Below, piece by piece: positions 46,127 to 55,097 of a stretch of DNA of 64,000 bases (positions are counted from its first letter, which is position 1; each line of letters starts with the position of its first letter). Below the pieces are notes generated by a model that saw only the letters and a program-made list of their open reading frames with translations, was not told where the DNA came from and did no database searches. The position numbers and the translations under genes are program-made. This DNA is from JALORV01 sp035429805 (GTDB lineage Bacteria; Pseudomonadota; Gammaproteobacteria; Burkholderiales; Burkholderiaceae_F), in the NCBI GenBank assembly GCA_035429805.1, contig DAOMFL010000002.1, positions 62,001-126,000 on the forward strand, written 5' to 3'.

Positions 46127-46570
46127 ATGTTCAAGCACATCCTGATTCCGACGGACGGCTCGAAGCTGTCCGAGAAGGCGATTCAGGCCGGTGTCGCCAT
46201 GGCACGCGTGCACGGAGCCCGGGTGACGGGCTTCTTCGCCGCTCCGCCGCCGACGCCGCTGGTCTACGAGGACTTCGTTCCGATCGGCTACATCCCGCCC
46301 GATCAGCACGAGGCGCTGATCCAGAAAGCCGCGAAGCATCACCTCGGCGTCATCGAAAAGGCGGCGCGCGAGGCCGGCGTCGAAGTCGCATGTATCAACG
46401 TCACCAGCGATTTCCCCGCGGATTCAATCATCGAGGTGGCGCGCAAGAAGCATTGCGACCTGATCTTCATGGCGTCGCATGGACGGCGCGGAATCGCCGG
46501 GCTGCTCCTCGGCAGCGAGACCCAGAAGGTCCTGACGCACTCGAAGATCCCGGTTCTGGTCTATCGCTGA
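46127..46570 (+). CDS. universal stress protein (UspA family), second copy
   Basis: A 147-residue Usp starting MFKHILIPTDGSKLSEKAI. The ATP-binding loop is MASHGRRGIAGLLLGSETQK. It is more basic in its loop than the Usp at 44332 and is not a recent duplicate. The Shine-Dalgarno is GAGGGAG. A glycerophosphodiesterase gene follows 20 bp after the stop. Confidence 0.93.
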   Translation: MFKHILIPTDGSKLSEKAIQAGVAMARVHGARVTGFFAAPPPTPLVYEDFVPIGYIPPDQHEALIQKAAKHHLGVIEKAAREAGVEVACINVTSDFPADSIIEVARKKHCDLIFMASHGRRGIAGLLLGSETQKVLTHSKIPVLVYR

Positions 46571-46590
46571 CCCGGTTCCGGGCCGTGCGC

Positions 46591-47607
46591 ATGGCATTCC
46601 GCCGCGGCTGCGCCGGCGCGCGAACCTCCGCGGTGCGCCCTGGCGGCTGGGTGCTTGCCGCCTCCCTGTTCGTGGCTGCGAACTCGGCCCTTGCATTCGA
46701 TTTGCAGGGTCACCGCGGGGCTCGCGGGCTTGCGCCCGAGAACACGCTGGCGGGTTTCCGGACCGCGATCGCCATCGGCGTGTCGTCGCTGGAGACGGAT
46801 CTCGGACTCACGCGCGACGGCGTGCTGGTGCTGTCGCACGAGCCACGGATCGCCGCGGCGCTCGCGCGCGGGGCGGACGGGCAGTGGCTCAAGGACGACG
46901 GCGCGCCGCTGAGTGCACTGCGTTACGAGGACGTCGCGCGCTACGACGTCGGGCGGCTCAACCCCGAGCATCGTTACGCGGCGCAGTGGGTGGAACAGAA
47001 GCCGGCCGATGGACAGCGCATTCCGACGCTGCAGAACCTTTTCGATCTGGCGCGACCGGCGCGGTCGCCGGGCGGCTCTCTCGTGCGTTTCAACATCGAG
47101 ACCAAGGTGACACCGGGGCGCGAGGTGCCGACGGCAGACAGCGAAACCTTTGCCCGCGCCGTCGTGGCGGCGGTCGAGAAGGCAGGGATGACGGCCCGGG
47201 TGACCGTGCAGTCTTTCGACTGGAGCACGCTGGTCGCGATCCGCCGCCTCGCGCCCGGGCTGCAGACGTCCTGCCTGACCATCGAGTCGTCGGGGATGAA
47301 CACCGTCCGTCCCGGTCCCGACGGTGCGTCGCCGTGGCACGCCGGGCTCAAGCTATCCGACCACGGGGACTCTGTGACCCGGCTTGCCGCGGCCGCTGGC
47401 TGCTCGACGTGGTCGCCATTTTGGCGCAACGTCACCGCATCGACGGTGGCCGAGGCGCATGCGCTGGGGCTCAAGGTGCTGCCATGGACGGTCAACGACC
47501 CGGCCGACATCAGCGCGATGCTCGAACTTCGCGTCGATGGCCTCATCACGGACTACCCGGACCGGGCGCGCCGACTGCTCGAGGAACGAGGCATCGCGAT
47601 CGATTGA
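46591..47607 (+). CDS. glycerophosphodiester phosphodiesterase (exported)
   Basis: A 338-residue GDPD-family enzyme that releases glycerol-3-phosphate from deacylated phospholipids. After a basic N-terminus and signal peptide (GWVLAASLFVAANSALA), the catalytic motifs follow: HRGARGLAPENTLAG, LETDLGLTRDG with the metal-binding acid pair, and SHEPRI. Further on are FNIETKVTP and KVLPWTVNDPADISAML. The periplasmic GlpQ type is likely because of the signal. The start could be GTG 46585 instead of ATG 46591. Confidence 0.92.
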   Translation: MAFRRGCAGARTSAVRPGGWVLAASLFVAANSALAFDLQGHRGARGLAPENTLAGFRTAIAIGVSSLETDLGLTRDGVLVLSHEPRIAAALARGADGQWLKDDGAPLSALRYEDVARYDVGRLNPEHRYAAQWVEQKPADGQRIPTLQNLFDLARPARSPGGSLVRFNIETKVTPGREVPTADSETFARAVVAAVEKAGMTARVTVQSFDWSTLVAIRRLAPGLQTSCLTIESSGMNTVRPGPDGASPWHAGLKLSDHGDSVTRLAAAAGCSTWSPFWRNVTASTVAEAHALGLKVLPWTVNDPADISAMLELRVDGLITDYPDRARRLLEERGIAID

Positions 47608-47669
47608 TCCGCTGCGGCGTGGCGTCACTGCAGCGCGCGCCGGGGCGCCGTCGGCCCGGGGCAGGTCGG

Positions 47670-47675
47670 TATACT
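47670..47675 (+). promoter_or_regulatory. candidate -10 box for pyrG
   Basis: TATACT lies 54 bases before the pyrG ATG. No convincing -35 hexamer is visible, so the call is tentative. Confidence 0.35.
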
Positions 47676-47729
47676 GCCGCTTTACCGGTAACGCCTGACC
47701 ACTGACCTTTCAGGGGCAGCGCGCAGACG

Positions 47730-49384
47730 ATGACGAAATACGTGTTCGTTACCGGTGGCGTGGTCTCCTCCCTCGGCAAGGGGATCGCCGCCGCCTCGCT
47801 TGCCGCGATCCTCGAATCGCGCGGCCTCAAAGTCACCCTCATCAAGCTCGATCCCTACATCAACGTCGATCCCGGCACGATGTCGCCGTTCCAGCACGGC
47901 GAGGTGTTCGTGACCGAGGACGGCGCGGAAACCGACCTCGACCTCGGCCACTACGAGCGCTTCATCTCCGCGAAGATGCGGAAGGTGAACAACTTCACCA
48001 CCGGCCAGATCTACGAGTCGGTGATCAAGAAGGAACGTCGCGGCGAGTACCTCGGCAAGACGGTGCAGGTGATCCCGCACGTCACCAACGAGATCCAGGA
48101 GTTCATCGAACGCGGGGCGACCGCCGCCTGGGGCGGCAAGACCGATGTCGCGATCGTCGAGATCGGCGGCACTGTCGGCGACATCGAGTCGCTGCCGTTC
48201 GTCGAGGCCGCGCGCCAGATGAGCCTGCGGCTGGGGCGCGGCTCGTGCTGCTTCGTGCACCTGACGCTGGTGCCCTTCATCCCGTCGGCGGGGGAACTCA
48301 AGACCAAGCCGACGCAGCACAGCGTGCAGAAGCTGCGCGAGATCGGCATTTCGCCCGACGTGCTGCTGTGCCGCGCCGATCGCCCGATCCCCGACGAGGA
48401 GCGCGCGAAGATCTCGCTCTTTTCCAACGTCCCGAACAACGCCGTCATTTCGGTGTGGGATGCCGATTCGATCTACAAGGTTCCGTCGATGCTGCACAAG
48501 CAGGGGCTCGACGAGATCGTCTGCTTCACGCTCGGCATGCCGTCGCGGCCGGCGGACCTCGCGGCGTGGGACAAGCTCGTTTACGCGCTCGAGCACCCGG
48601 AGCACGAGATCCGCATCGGCATGGTCGGCAAGTACGTCGACCTGTCGGATTCGTACAAGTCGCTCAATGAGGCGCTGCGCCACGCCGGCATCCACACGCG
48701 CACCCGGGTGGAGATCGAGTACGTGGATTCGGAAGCGCTGGAATCCGGCGCGATGATCGATCTCGCGCGGCTGGACGCGATCCTGGTGCCGGGGGGCTTC
48801 GGCAAGCGCGGCACCGAAGGCAAGATGAAGGCGATCCAGTATGCGCGGGAAAACGGCGTGCCGTACCTCGGCATCTGTCTCGGCATGCAGCTCGCGACGA
48901 TCGAGTTCGCGCGCAACGTCGTGGGGCTCGCCGGCGCCAACTCGACCGAGTTCGACCCCGACACGCCGCACCCTGTAGTCGCGCTGATCACCGAGTGGAT
49001 GGACCGCACCGGGCGCATCGAGCGGCGCGATGCAACGTCGGACCTCGGCGGCACCATGCGGCTGGGTGCGCAGAGGTGTCCGGTCGAAGCGGGCACGCTG
49101 GCGTCCCGCATCTATGGCGCGGAGGTCAATGAACGCCACCGCCATCGCTACGAAGTGAACAACATCTACGTGCCGCAGCTGGAAGCCAAGGGCTACAAGG
49201 TCTCGGCGCGGACGCCGACAGAGAACCTGCCCGAGATCATGGAGCTGCCCGCGCATCCGTTCTTCATCGGCGTGCAGTTCCACCCTGAATTCACCTCGAC
49301 GCCGCGCGCGGGTCATCCGCTGTTCAGCGCGTTCGTCGAGGCGGCGCTCGCGTATCGCGTGCGCGCTGCCGCCGTGCCGGAGCT
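47730..49384 (+). CDS. pyrG: CTP synthase (3' end lost in assembly gap)
   Basis: PyrG aminates UTP to CTP using glutamine. About 552 residues are readable before the gap. The synthetase domain starts MTKYVFVTGGVVSSLGKGIA and includes INVDPGTMSPFQHGEVFVTEDGAE-type UTP/ATP motifs. The glutamine amidotransferase domain has the nucleophile motif GICLGMQLATIEF and the late His-Glu in GVQFHPEFTSTP. The protein is already at full family length, so only a few C-terminal codons and the stop should be missing. kdsA follows the gap. Confidence 0.96.
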
Positions 49385-49484
49385 NNNNNNNNNNNNNNNN
49401 NNNNNNNNNNNNNNNNNNNNNNNNNNNNNNNNNNNNNNNNNNNNNNNNNNNNNNNNNNNNNNNNNNNNNNNNNNNNNNNNNNNN
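49385..49484. other. assembly gap of 100 N
   Basis: Exactly 100 unknown bases separate pyrG and kdsA. The round number suggests a scaffold placeholder, so the true length is unknown. The kdsA frame implies that the last N is the first base of its start codon. Confidence 0.97.
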
Positions 49485-50338
49485 TGAAGCTGGCCGGGTT
49501 CGAGGTCGGACTCGAGCGGCCCTTCTTCCTCATTGCCGGGCCCTGCGTCATCGAATCCGAGCAGATGGCACTGGACACGGCCGGACGGCTGCGTGACCTC
49601 ACGCGTGAGCTCGGTGTCCCGTTCATTTACAAGTCGAGCTTCGACAAGGCCAACCGAAGCTCGGGCAGGAGCTTCCGCGGCCTTGGCATCGACGAGGGCC
49701 TGCGCATCCTTTCGCTGGTGAAGAAATCGATCGGCGTGCCGGTGCTTACCGATGTGCACGATGAGGGCGATATCGCGCCGGCCGCGTCGGTGGTCGACGT
49801 GCTGCAGACGCCGGCGTTCCTGTGCCGGCAGACGGATTTCATCCAGGCCTGCGCGGTCGCCGGTCCCCCGGTGAACATCAAGAAGGGCCAGTTCCTCGCG
49901 CCGGGCGACATGAAGAATGTCATCGACAAGGCGCGCGATGCCGCGCGCGAAGCGGGTCTGCCGGAGGACCGGTTCCTCGCCTGCGAGCGGGGCGCAAGCT
50001 TCGGCTACAACAACCTGGTATCCGACATGCGCTCGCTCGCGATCATGCGCGAAACCGGCGCGCCAGTCGTCTTCGACGCCACGCACTCGGTGCAGCTGCC
50101 GGGCGGACAGGGCACGTCGAGCGGCGGCCAGAGAGAGTTCGTGCCGGTGCTGGCACGGGCTGCGGTCGCGGTGGGCGTCGCCGGAATCTTCATGGAGACG
50201 CACCCGAAGCCGGCCGAGGCAAAGTCCGACGGGCCGAACGCGGTGCCGCTCGACCGCATGCGCGAACTGCTCGAGACGCTGATTGAACTCGATCGCGTCG
50301 CCAAGAAGCGGCCGTTCCTCGAAGCCGACTTTCATTGA
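49484..50338 (+). CDS. kdsA: 3-deoxy-8-phosphooctulonate (KDO8P) synthase
   Basis: KdsA condenses PEP with arabinose-5-phosphate for lipopolysaccharide inner core. The readable frame begins with a partial codon (N)TG-AAG-CTG, giving MKLAGFEVGLERPFFLIAGP if the missing base is A. That yields 284 residues, the normal size. Motifs GPCVIESEQ, YKSSFDKANRSSG, PVLTDVHDEGD, IKKGQFLAPGDM and FDATHSVQLPGG are present. It precedes a DUF1330 gene and eno. Confidence 0.95.
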   Translation, partial: XKLAGFEVGLERPFFLIAGPCVIESEQMALDTAGRLRDLTRELGVPFIYKSSFDKANRSSGRSFRGLGIDEGLRILSLVKKSIGVPVLTDVHDEGDIAPAASVVDVLQTPAFLCRQTDFIQACAVAGPPVNIKKGQFLAPGDMKNVIDKARDAAREAGLPEDRFLACERGASFGYNNLVSDMRSLAIMRETGAPVVFDATHSVQLPGGQGTSSGGQREFVPVLARAAVAVGVAGIFMETHPKPAEAKSDGPNAVPLDRMRELLETLIELDRVAKKRPFLEADFH

Positions 50339-50351
50339 AAGGAGACCCAGG

Positions 50352-50660
50352 ATGCCGGCCGCCTATGTCATCGTCGAGATGAAGATCACCGACCCCGAGC
50401 AATACAAGCAGTACATGGCCGAAGCACCGGCGACGATCGCGGCCCTTGGCGGCGAGTATCTGGTGCGCGGCGGCCGGCACGAAGCGCTGGAAGGCGACTG
50501 GCAGCCCGCGCGCGTGGCGCTGCTGAAGTTCCCGAGCTACGAGAAGGCGAAGGCCTGGTACGACGAAAGCACGTACCGCACCGTTCGGGCGAGACGCGCC
50601 GGCGCCACCGAATACTTCAACATGATCCTGGTCGAAGGCGTCGCCGCGCCGGTTGGCTGA
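50352..50660 (+). CDS. DUF1330 domain-containing protein
   Basis: A 102-residue ferredoxin-fold (dimeric alpha-beta barrel) protein of unknown role. It starts MPAAYVIVEMKITDPEQYKQ and contains GGEYLVRGGRHEALEGDW and VALLKFPSYEKAKAWYDE, all DUF1330 hallmarks. The ATG at 50352 has the strong Shine-Dalgarno AAGGAG, 13 bp after kdsA. It lies between kdsA and eno. Confidence 0.9.
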   Translation: MPAAYVIVEMKITDPEQYKQYMAEAPATIAALGGEYLVRGGRHEALEGDWQPARVALLKFPSYEKAKAWYDESTYRTVRARRAGATEYFNMILVEGVAAPVG

Positions 50661-50689
50661 GACACGCAGGTTTCCGAGAAGAACAGACC

Positions 50690-51973
50690 ATGTCCTCCAT
50701 CGTTGACATCATCGGCCGCGAGATCCTCGATTCGCGCGGCAACCCCACCGTCGAGTGTGATGTGCTGCTTGAGTCCGGCGTCATGGGCCGCGCTGCGGTG
50801 CCGTCGGGTGCCTCGACCGGATCGCGTGAGGCGATCGAACTGCGCGACGGCGACAAAGGCCGCTACCTCGGCAAGGGCGTCCTGACGGCGGTCGAGAACA
50901 TCAATACCGAGATCTCCGAAGCGGTTATGGGCCTGGAAGCAAACGAGCAGGCCTTCCTCGATCGCACGCTGATCGAGCTCGATGGCACGGAGAACAAGTC
51001 GCGACTCGGCGCCAACGCGATGCTGGCGGTGTCGATGGCGGTGGCGAAGGCCGCGGCCGAGGAAGCCGGTCTGCCGCTGTACCGTTATTTCGGCGGCAGC
51101 GGGCCGATGTCGATGCCGGTGCCGATGATGAACGTCATCAACGGCGGCGCACACGCGAATAACAGCCTCGACCTGCAGGAGTTCATGATCGTGCCGGTCG
51201 GAGCGCCGAGCTTTTCCGAGGCCGTGCGCTATGGCGCCGAAGTCTTCCACTCGCTGAAGAAGCTGATCGACAAGGGTGGCATGAGTACGGCGGTCGGCGA
51301 CGAGGGCGGCTTCGCGCCGAGCGTCGCGAGCCACGAGGCGGCGATCCAGCTCATCCTGCAGGCGATCGATGCCGCCGGCTATACGGCCGGCTCGCAGGTG
51401 GCCATCGCGCTCGACTGCGCCGCGAGCGAGTTCTACCGGGACGGCGCCTATCACCTCGACGGCGAGGGTCTGCGCCTTTCCGCGGCCGACTGGACCAACA
51501 TGCTCGCCTCCTGGTGCGACAAGTACCCGATCCTCTCGATCGAGGATGGCATGGCCGAGAACGACTGGGACGGCTGGGCCACGCTCACGGAGCGGCTCGG
51601 GTCGCGCATCCAGCTGGTGGGCGACGACCTGTTCGTCACCAACACCGCGATCCTGCGCGAAGGAATCCGCCGCGGGGTCGCCAATTCGGTCCTCATCAAG
51701 ATCAACCAGATCGGTACACTGACCGAAACGTTCGCGGCGATCGAGATGGCAAAGTGCGCCGGCTACACCTCGGTCGTCAGTCACCGTTCCGGCGAGACCG
51801 AGGACTCGACCATCGCCGACATCGCGGTCGGCACCAACGCGATGCAGATCAAGACCGGGTCGATGAGCCGGTCCGACCGGGTCGCCAAGTACAACCAGCT
51901 GCTGCGCATCGAAGAGGACCTCGGCGACATCGCGAGCTATCCGGGGCGCGGCGCGTATTACAACCTGCGCTGA
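50690..51973 (+). CDS. eno: enolase
   Basis: Enolase converts 2-phosphoglycerate to PEP and is also a degradosome partner in some bacteria. It has 427 residues. It starts IVDIIGREILDSRGNPTVEC and contains VPSGASTGSREAIEL, MMNVINGGAHANNSLDLQEF, the metal sites in LSIEDGMAENDW and VGDDLFVTN, and SHRSGETEDSTIAD. ftsB starts 3 bp after the stop, the usual eno-ftsB order. Confidence 0.98.
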   Translation: MSSIVDIIGREILDSRGNPTVECDVLLESGVMGRAAVPSGASTGSREAIELRDGDKGRYLGKGVLTAVENINTEISEAVMGLEANEQAFLDRTLIELDGTENKSRLGANAMLAVSMAVAKAAAEEAGLPLYRYFGGSGPMSMPVPMMNVINGGAHANNSLDLQEFMIVPVGAPSFSEAVRYGAEVFHSLKKLIDKGGMSTAVGDEGGFAPSVASHEAAIQLILQAIDAAGYTAGSQVAIALDCAASEFYRDGAYHLDGEGLRLSAADWTNMLASWCDKYPILSIEDGMAENDWDGWATLTERLGSRIQLVGDDLFVTNTAILREGIRRGVANSVLIKINQIGTLTETFAAIEMAKCAGYTSVVSHRSGETEDSTIADIAVGTNAMQIKTGSMSRSDRVAKYNQLLRIEEDLGDIASYPGRGAYYNLR

Positions 51974-51976
51974 CCG

Positions 51977-52279
51977 ATGCGGATACTCGGCCTCGTGGTC
52001 GCCGCGCTGCTGGTCGCGATCCAGTATCCGCTGTGGTTCGGCAAGGGCGGCTGGCTGCGCGCCTGGGAACTGGAACGGCAGCTTGCCGCGCAGCGGGCGA
52101 CCAATGCCGCGCTCGCCGCGCGCAATGCCGAATCCGCGGCGGAGGTCGCGAGCCTGCGCGAGGGTAACGAAGCGATCGCCGAGCGGGCGCGCCAGCAGCT
52201 GAACATGGTGCGCGAGGGCGAGGTGTTCTTCCAGTTCATCGGTCGGCCGACGACGCCCGCGGGCGAGGCGCCGCGATGA
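51977..52279 (+). CDS. ftsB: cell division protein FtsB
   Basis: A 100-residue bitopic divisome protein that acts with FtsL and FtsQ. One N-terminal membrane helix (ILGLVVAALLVAIQYPLWFG) is followed by a coiled coil with Ala/Glu/Arg heptads (ELERQLAAQRATNAALAARN) and a conserved end VREGEVFFQFI. It is directly downstream of eno. The C-terminal tail is short. Confidence 0.93.
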   Translation: MRILGLVVAALLVAIQYPLWFGKGGWLRAWELERQLAAQRATNAALAARNAESAAEVASLREGNEAIAERARQQLNMVREGEVFFQFIGRPTTPAGEAPR

Positions 52280-52323
52280 GCCCCGGCGGCAGCCCGCTGC
52301 GACCGCACTAAGGGGAGGGCACC

Positions 52324-53628
52324 GTGAACCTGCATCGGATGCTGAAGCAGCGTGAAGAGCGCGGCGCGCCGCTGCGTGTCGGCCTGATCGGCGCCGGCAA
52401 GTTCGGATCGATGTTCCTGTCGCAGGCGAGGCATACGCCGGGCGTGCGCATCACCGCGATTGCCGATCTCGTTCCGCAGCGCGCACGCGAAGCGCTGCGC
52501 AAGGTCGGCTGGAGCGACTCTTCGATCGCGACGGTGCGCTACTTCGACGATGCTCGCCGCATGATCGAGGAACCCGATGTCGACCTCGTGATCGATGCGA
52601 CCGGCTCGCCCGGTGCGGGCATCGGCCACGTCATGGCCTGCTGCGAACACCGCAAGCACGTCATCATGGTCAACGTCGAGGCGGACGCGCTGGCTGGACC
52701 GCTTCTGGCCGAGCGCGCGCGCGACGCGGGCATCGTGTACTCGCTGGCCTACGGCGACCAGCCGGCGCTGATCTGCGAGATGGTCGACTGGGCGCGGGCC
52801 TGCGGCTTCGAGGTGATCGCCGCCGGCAAAGGCACGAAGTACCTGCCCGAATATCACGCCTCGACGCCTGCAACCGTCTGGCGGCACTACGGCCTCAGCG
52901 AGGAGGACGCACGCCGCGGCGGCCTGAACGCGCAGATGTTCAACTCGTTCCTCGACGGCACCAAGAGTGCAATCGAAATGTGCGCGGTGGCCAATGCGAC
53001 CGGTCTGCACGCCCCCGACGGCCTGGCGTTTCCACCCTGCGGCGTGGACGAGCTGCCGACCGTGCTGCGGCCGCATGCCGAAGGCGGCGTGCTGCACCAG
53101 CGCGGGCAGGTCGAAGTGATCTCCAGCCTGCAGCGTGACGGCAACCCGGTGGTCCGCGACCTGCGCTGGGGTGTGTATGTCGTGTTTTCGGGCGGCAGCG
53201 AGTATGTCGAGCGCTGCTTCCGCGAGTATGGCCTGGTCACCGACCCGAGCGGGCAATACTCGGCGCTGTACAAGCCGTTTCACCTGATCGGCCTGGAGCT
53301 CGGCATCAGTGTCGCGAGCGTGGGGCTGCGCGGCGAGCCGACCGGTGCGCCGATCGGCTTCAATGCGGACGTCGTGGCCACAGCGAAGCGCGATCTCGCT
53401 GCCGGCGACACTCTCGACGGCGAGGGCGGTGCCACCGTTTATGGTCGTGTGATGCCCGCCGCGGAATCGCTGCGCCTGCAGGGGCTGCCGCTGGGGCTGG
53501 CCCACCATGTCCGGCTGCACCGGCCCGTTGCCGCCGGCCAGGTCGTCCGGTGGAGCGACGTCGAGATCGACGAGTCGCTGCCGGCCGTTGTGTTCCGGCG
53601 CGAAATGGAAGCGGCCCCTCGCGACTAG
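52324..53628 (+). CDS. NAD(P)-dependent oxidoreductase with SAF domain, similar to type II DXP reductoisomerase (DRL)
   Basis: A 434-residue protein of the homoserine-dehydrogenase-like family that includes Brucella DRL (DXR-II). The Rossmann start is RVGLIGAGKFGSMFLSQ. Segments VDLVIDATGSPGAGIGHV, VIMVNVEADALAGPLLAE, EVIAAGKGTKYLP, FLDGTKSAIEMCAVANATGL and ALYKPFHLIGLELGISVA align by eye with DRL. A C-terminal SAF-like region follows. Only part of this family makes MEP, so the substrate is open. The start is GTG with GGGGAGG upstream. Confidence 0.8.
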   Translation: MNLHRMLKQREERGAPLRVGLIGAGKFGSMFLSQARHTPGVRITAIADLVPQRAREALRKVGWSDSSIATVRYFDDARRMIEEPDVDLVIDATGSPGAGIGHVMACCEHRKHVIMVNVEADALAGPLLAERARDAGIVYSLAYGDQPALICEMVDWARACGFEVIAAGKGTKYLPEYHASTPATVWRHYGLSEEDARRGGLNAQMFNSFLDGTKSAIEMCAVANATGLHAPDGLAFPPCGVDELPTVLRPHAEGGVLHQRGQVEVISSLQRDGNPVVRDLRWGVYVVFSGGSEYVERCFREYGLVTDPSGQYSALYKPFHLIGLELGISVASVGLRGEPTGAPIGFNADVVATAKRDLAAGDTLDGEGGATVYGRVMPAAESLRLQGLPLGLAHHVRLHRPVAAGQVVRWSDVEIDESLPAVVFRREMEAAPRD

Positions 53629-53640
53629 GCTGAGGGCGGA

Positions 53641-54171
53641 CTACTTCGCGGCGCCCGCTGCGCGCTGGCGCTCCTTCCGGATCACCGCCTCGTCGTATTC
53701 ATCAAAGGGCTTGTCGCAGCGCGCGAGCCACGCGGCGCGGCGGTCGACCAGCGCCTTGCTCTGTTCGTTCAGCGCGCGTGAACGCGTGTTGTAGTCGCTG
53801 GCCAACTCGACGCGCTTGGCCACATCGCCCAGCAGTGCCTCCTTGGCTGCGGCATCTTCCGGGTTGAGTGAGTCGCGCCTCTTGGCGTGCTCGGCGTCGA
53901 GCTTCTGGATCTCGGCCTGCTGCGCGTTCAGCGCCGCGTCTTCCTTCAGCACCTGGGCCCGGATCTCCTTCAGCTTGTCCTGCTCGTCCATGCAGGCCCG
54001 AAGTTCGTCGCGGGTCATGAGGCCGGCTTTGCTCTTGGGGCCTGTCGTCGTCGCGTCCGGCGTCGACTTCTTTGGCGGGGCGTCCGCCGCCAGCGCCTGC
54101 GTGGATGAAAGGACGGCCAGCACGGCCGTGGAGAGGAGCGCCCGTAGCGCGCGCAGGGTCTGAGGCTTCAT
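53641..54171 (-). CDS. exported coiled-coil protein of unknown function
   Basis: A 176-residue protein that I do not recognise. A signal peptide (LRALLSTAVLAVLSSTQALAA) ends near residue 29. A Pro/Thr/Ser/Lys linker follows, then about 110 residues of charged helix with heptads, two cysteines (ELRACMDE and LARCDKPF) and a basic end. The two cysteines could form a disulfide that clamps the helices. The ATG at 54171 fits the signal. It is 8 bp after hslO on the same strand and converges on the oxidoreductase gene. Confidence 0.75.
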   Translation of the reverse strand: MKPQTLRALRALLSTAVLAVLSSTQALAADAPPKKSTPDATTTGPKSKAGLMTRDELRACMDEQDKLKEIRAQVLKEDAALNAQQAEIQKLDAEHAKRRDSLNPEDAAAKEALLGDVAKRVELASDYNTRSRALNEQSKALVDRRAAWLARCDKPFDEYDEAVIRKERQRAAGAAK

Positions 54172-54179
54172 CGAGGGTC

Positions 54180-55088
54180 CTAGTGTCGGGTGGCCTGGGA
54201 TTCGGTGCCGGTGTCGCCGCTCGTGAAGAGCTGCGCCACGTCTACGATGTCGAAGGAATACTGTCGATTGCAGAAGTCGCAGGTGACCGTGACGGCCTTC
54301 ATCTCGTCGATGATCGAGTCGACCTCGGCGCGGCCGAGCGAGATCAGCATGCGGCCGATGCGCTCGCGCGAGCAGCGGCAGGCGAACCGCGGCGCGAGTG
54401 TCGCCTGCGGATCGAGACGCTCCTGGCCGTACAGTCTCCGCATCACCGCCTCGGGCGCGAGTTGCAGCAACTCTTCGCGGCTCAGCGTGCCGCCGAGCAT
54501 CGTGGCGCGGTTCCACGCGTCCTCGTTGGTGACCACTCCAACGCCGCCCTGGTCGGGGAGGCGCTGCAGCAGCATGCCTGCGCTGATCCGGCCATCGGCT
54601 GCAAGCTTGAGCTTGGTATCGACCTGCTCCGACTGCCGCATGTAGGTTTCGAGCACGTCGGCCATCGAATCGCCGTCGAGCGGAACGATGCCCTGATACG
54701 GCTGCTGGCCAGGAACCGGATCGCGCGGATCAAGCGTGATCGCGAAGCGGCCCCGGCCGGAGCGGTTGATCAGTTCGCGCATCGTTGCTGTGTCCGTGAT
54801 CGGCTGGTCTCGCAGCTTCGCAGTGGCGCGCAGTGCGAGGTCCGGCTGCACCTCGACCACCAGCAGCTTGACGGGTCCGTCGCCGTGAACCTGCATCACC
54901 AGCGCGCCGTTGAACTTGATGCTGCTTGCGAGCAGCGCGGCCGCGGCGACCATCTCGCCCAGCAACTGCTTCACCGGCGCCGGGTAATCGTGGTGCGCCG
55001 TCATCTGCTGCCAGGCTTCGGATATGTGCACCAGTTCGCCGCGGACCGGCGCGCCGTGGAACAGGAACTTCAGCAGGCGATCGCTCAT
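54180..55088 (-). CDS. hslO: 33 kDa redox-regulated chaperone HslO (Hsp33)
   Basis: Hsp33 is a holdase activated by oxidative unfolding. It has 302 residues. The zinc site is intact: the first pair is in FACRCSRERI and the second in VTCDFCNRQY. The N-terminal domain includes ASSIKFNGALVMQVHGDGPVK, split at KFNGALVMQVHGDGPV. It starts 9 bp after the gamma-carbonic anhydrase gene and precedes the exported coiled-coil gene. Confidence 0.95.
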   Translation of the reverse strand: MSDRLLKFLFHGAPVRGELVHISEAWQQMTAHHDYPAPVKQLLGEMVAAAALLASSIKFNGALVMQVHGDGPVKLLVVEVQPDLALRATAKLRDQPITDTATMRELINRSGRGRFAITLDPRDPVPGQQPYQGIVPLDGDSMADVLETYMRQSEQVDTKLKLAADGRISAGMLLQRLPDQGGVGVVTNEDAWNRATMLGGTLSREELLQLAPEAVMRRLYGQERLDPQATLAPRFACRCSRERIGRMLISLGRAEVDSIIDEMKAVTVTCDFCNRQYSFDIVDVAQLFTSGDTGTESQATRH

Positions 55089-55097
55089 GAGCCGCCG

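Noticed and set aside
49313..50335. Open frame running through the N gap on the minus strand
   Set aside because: It depends on unknown bases and lies opposite kdsA.
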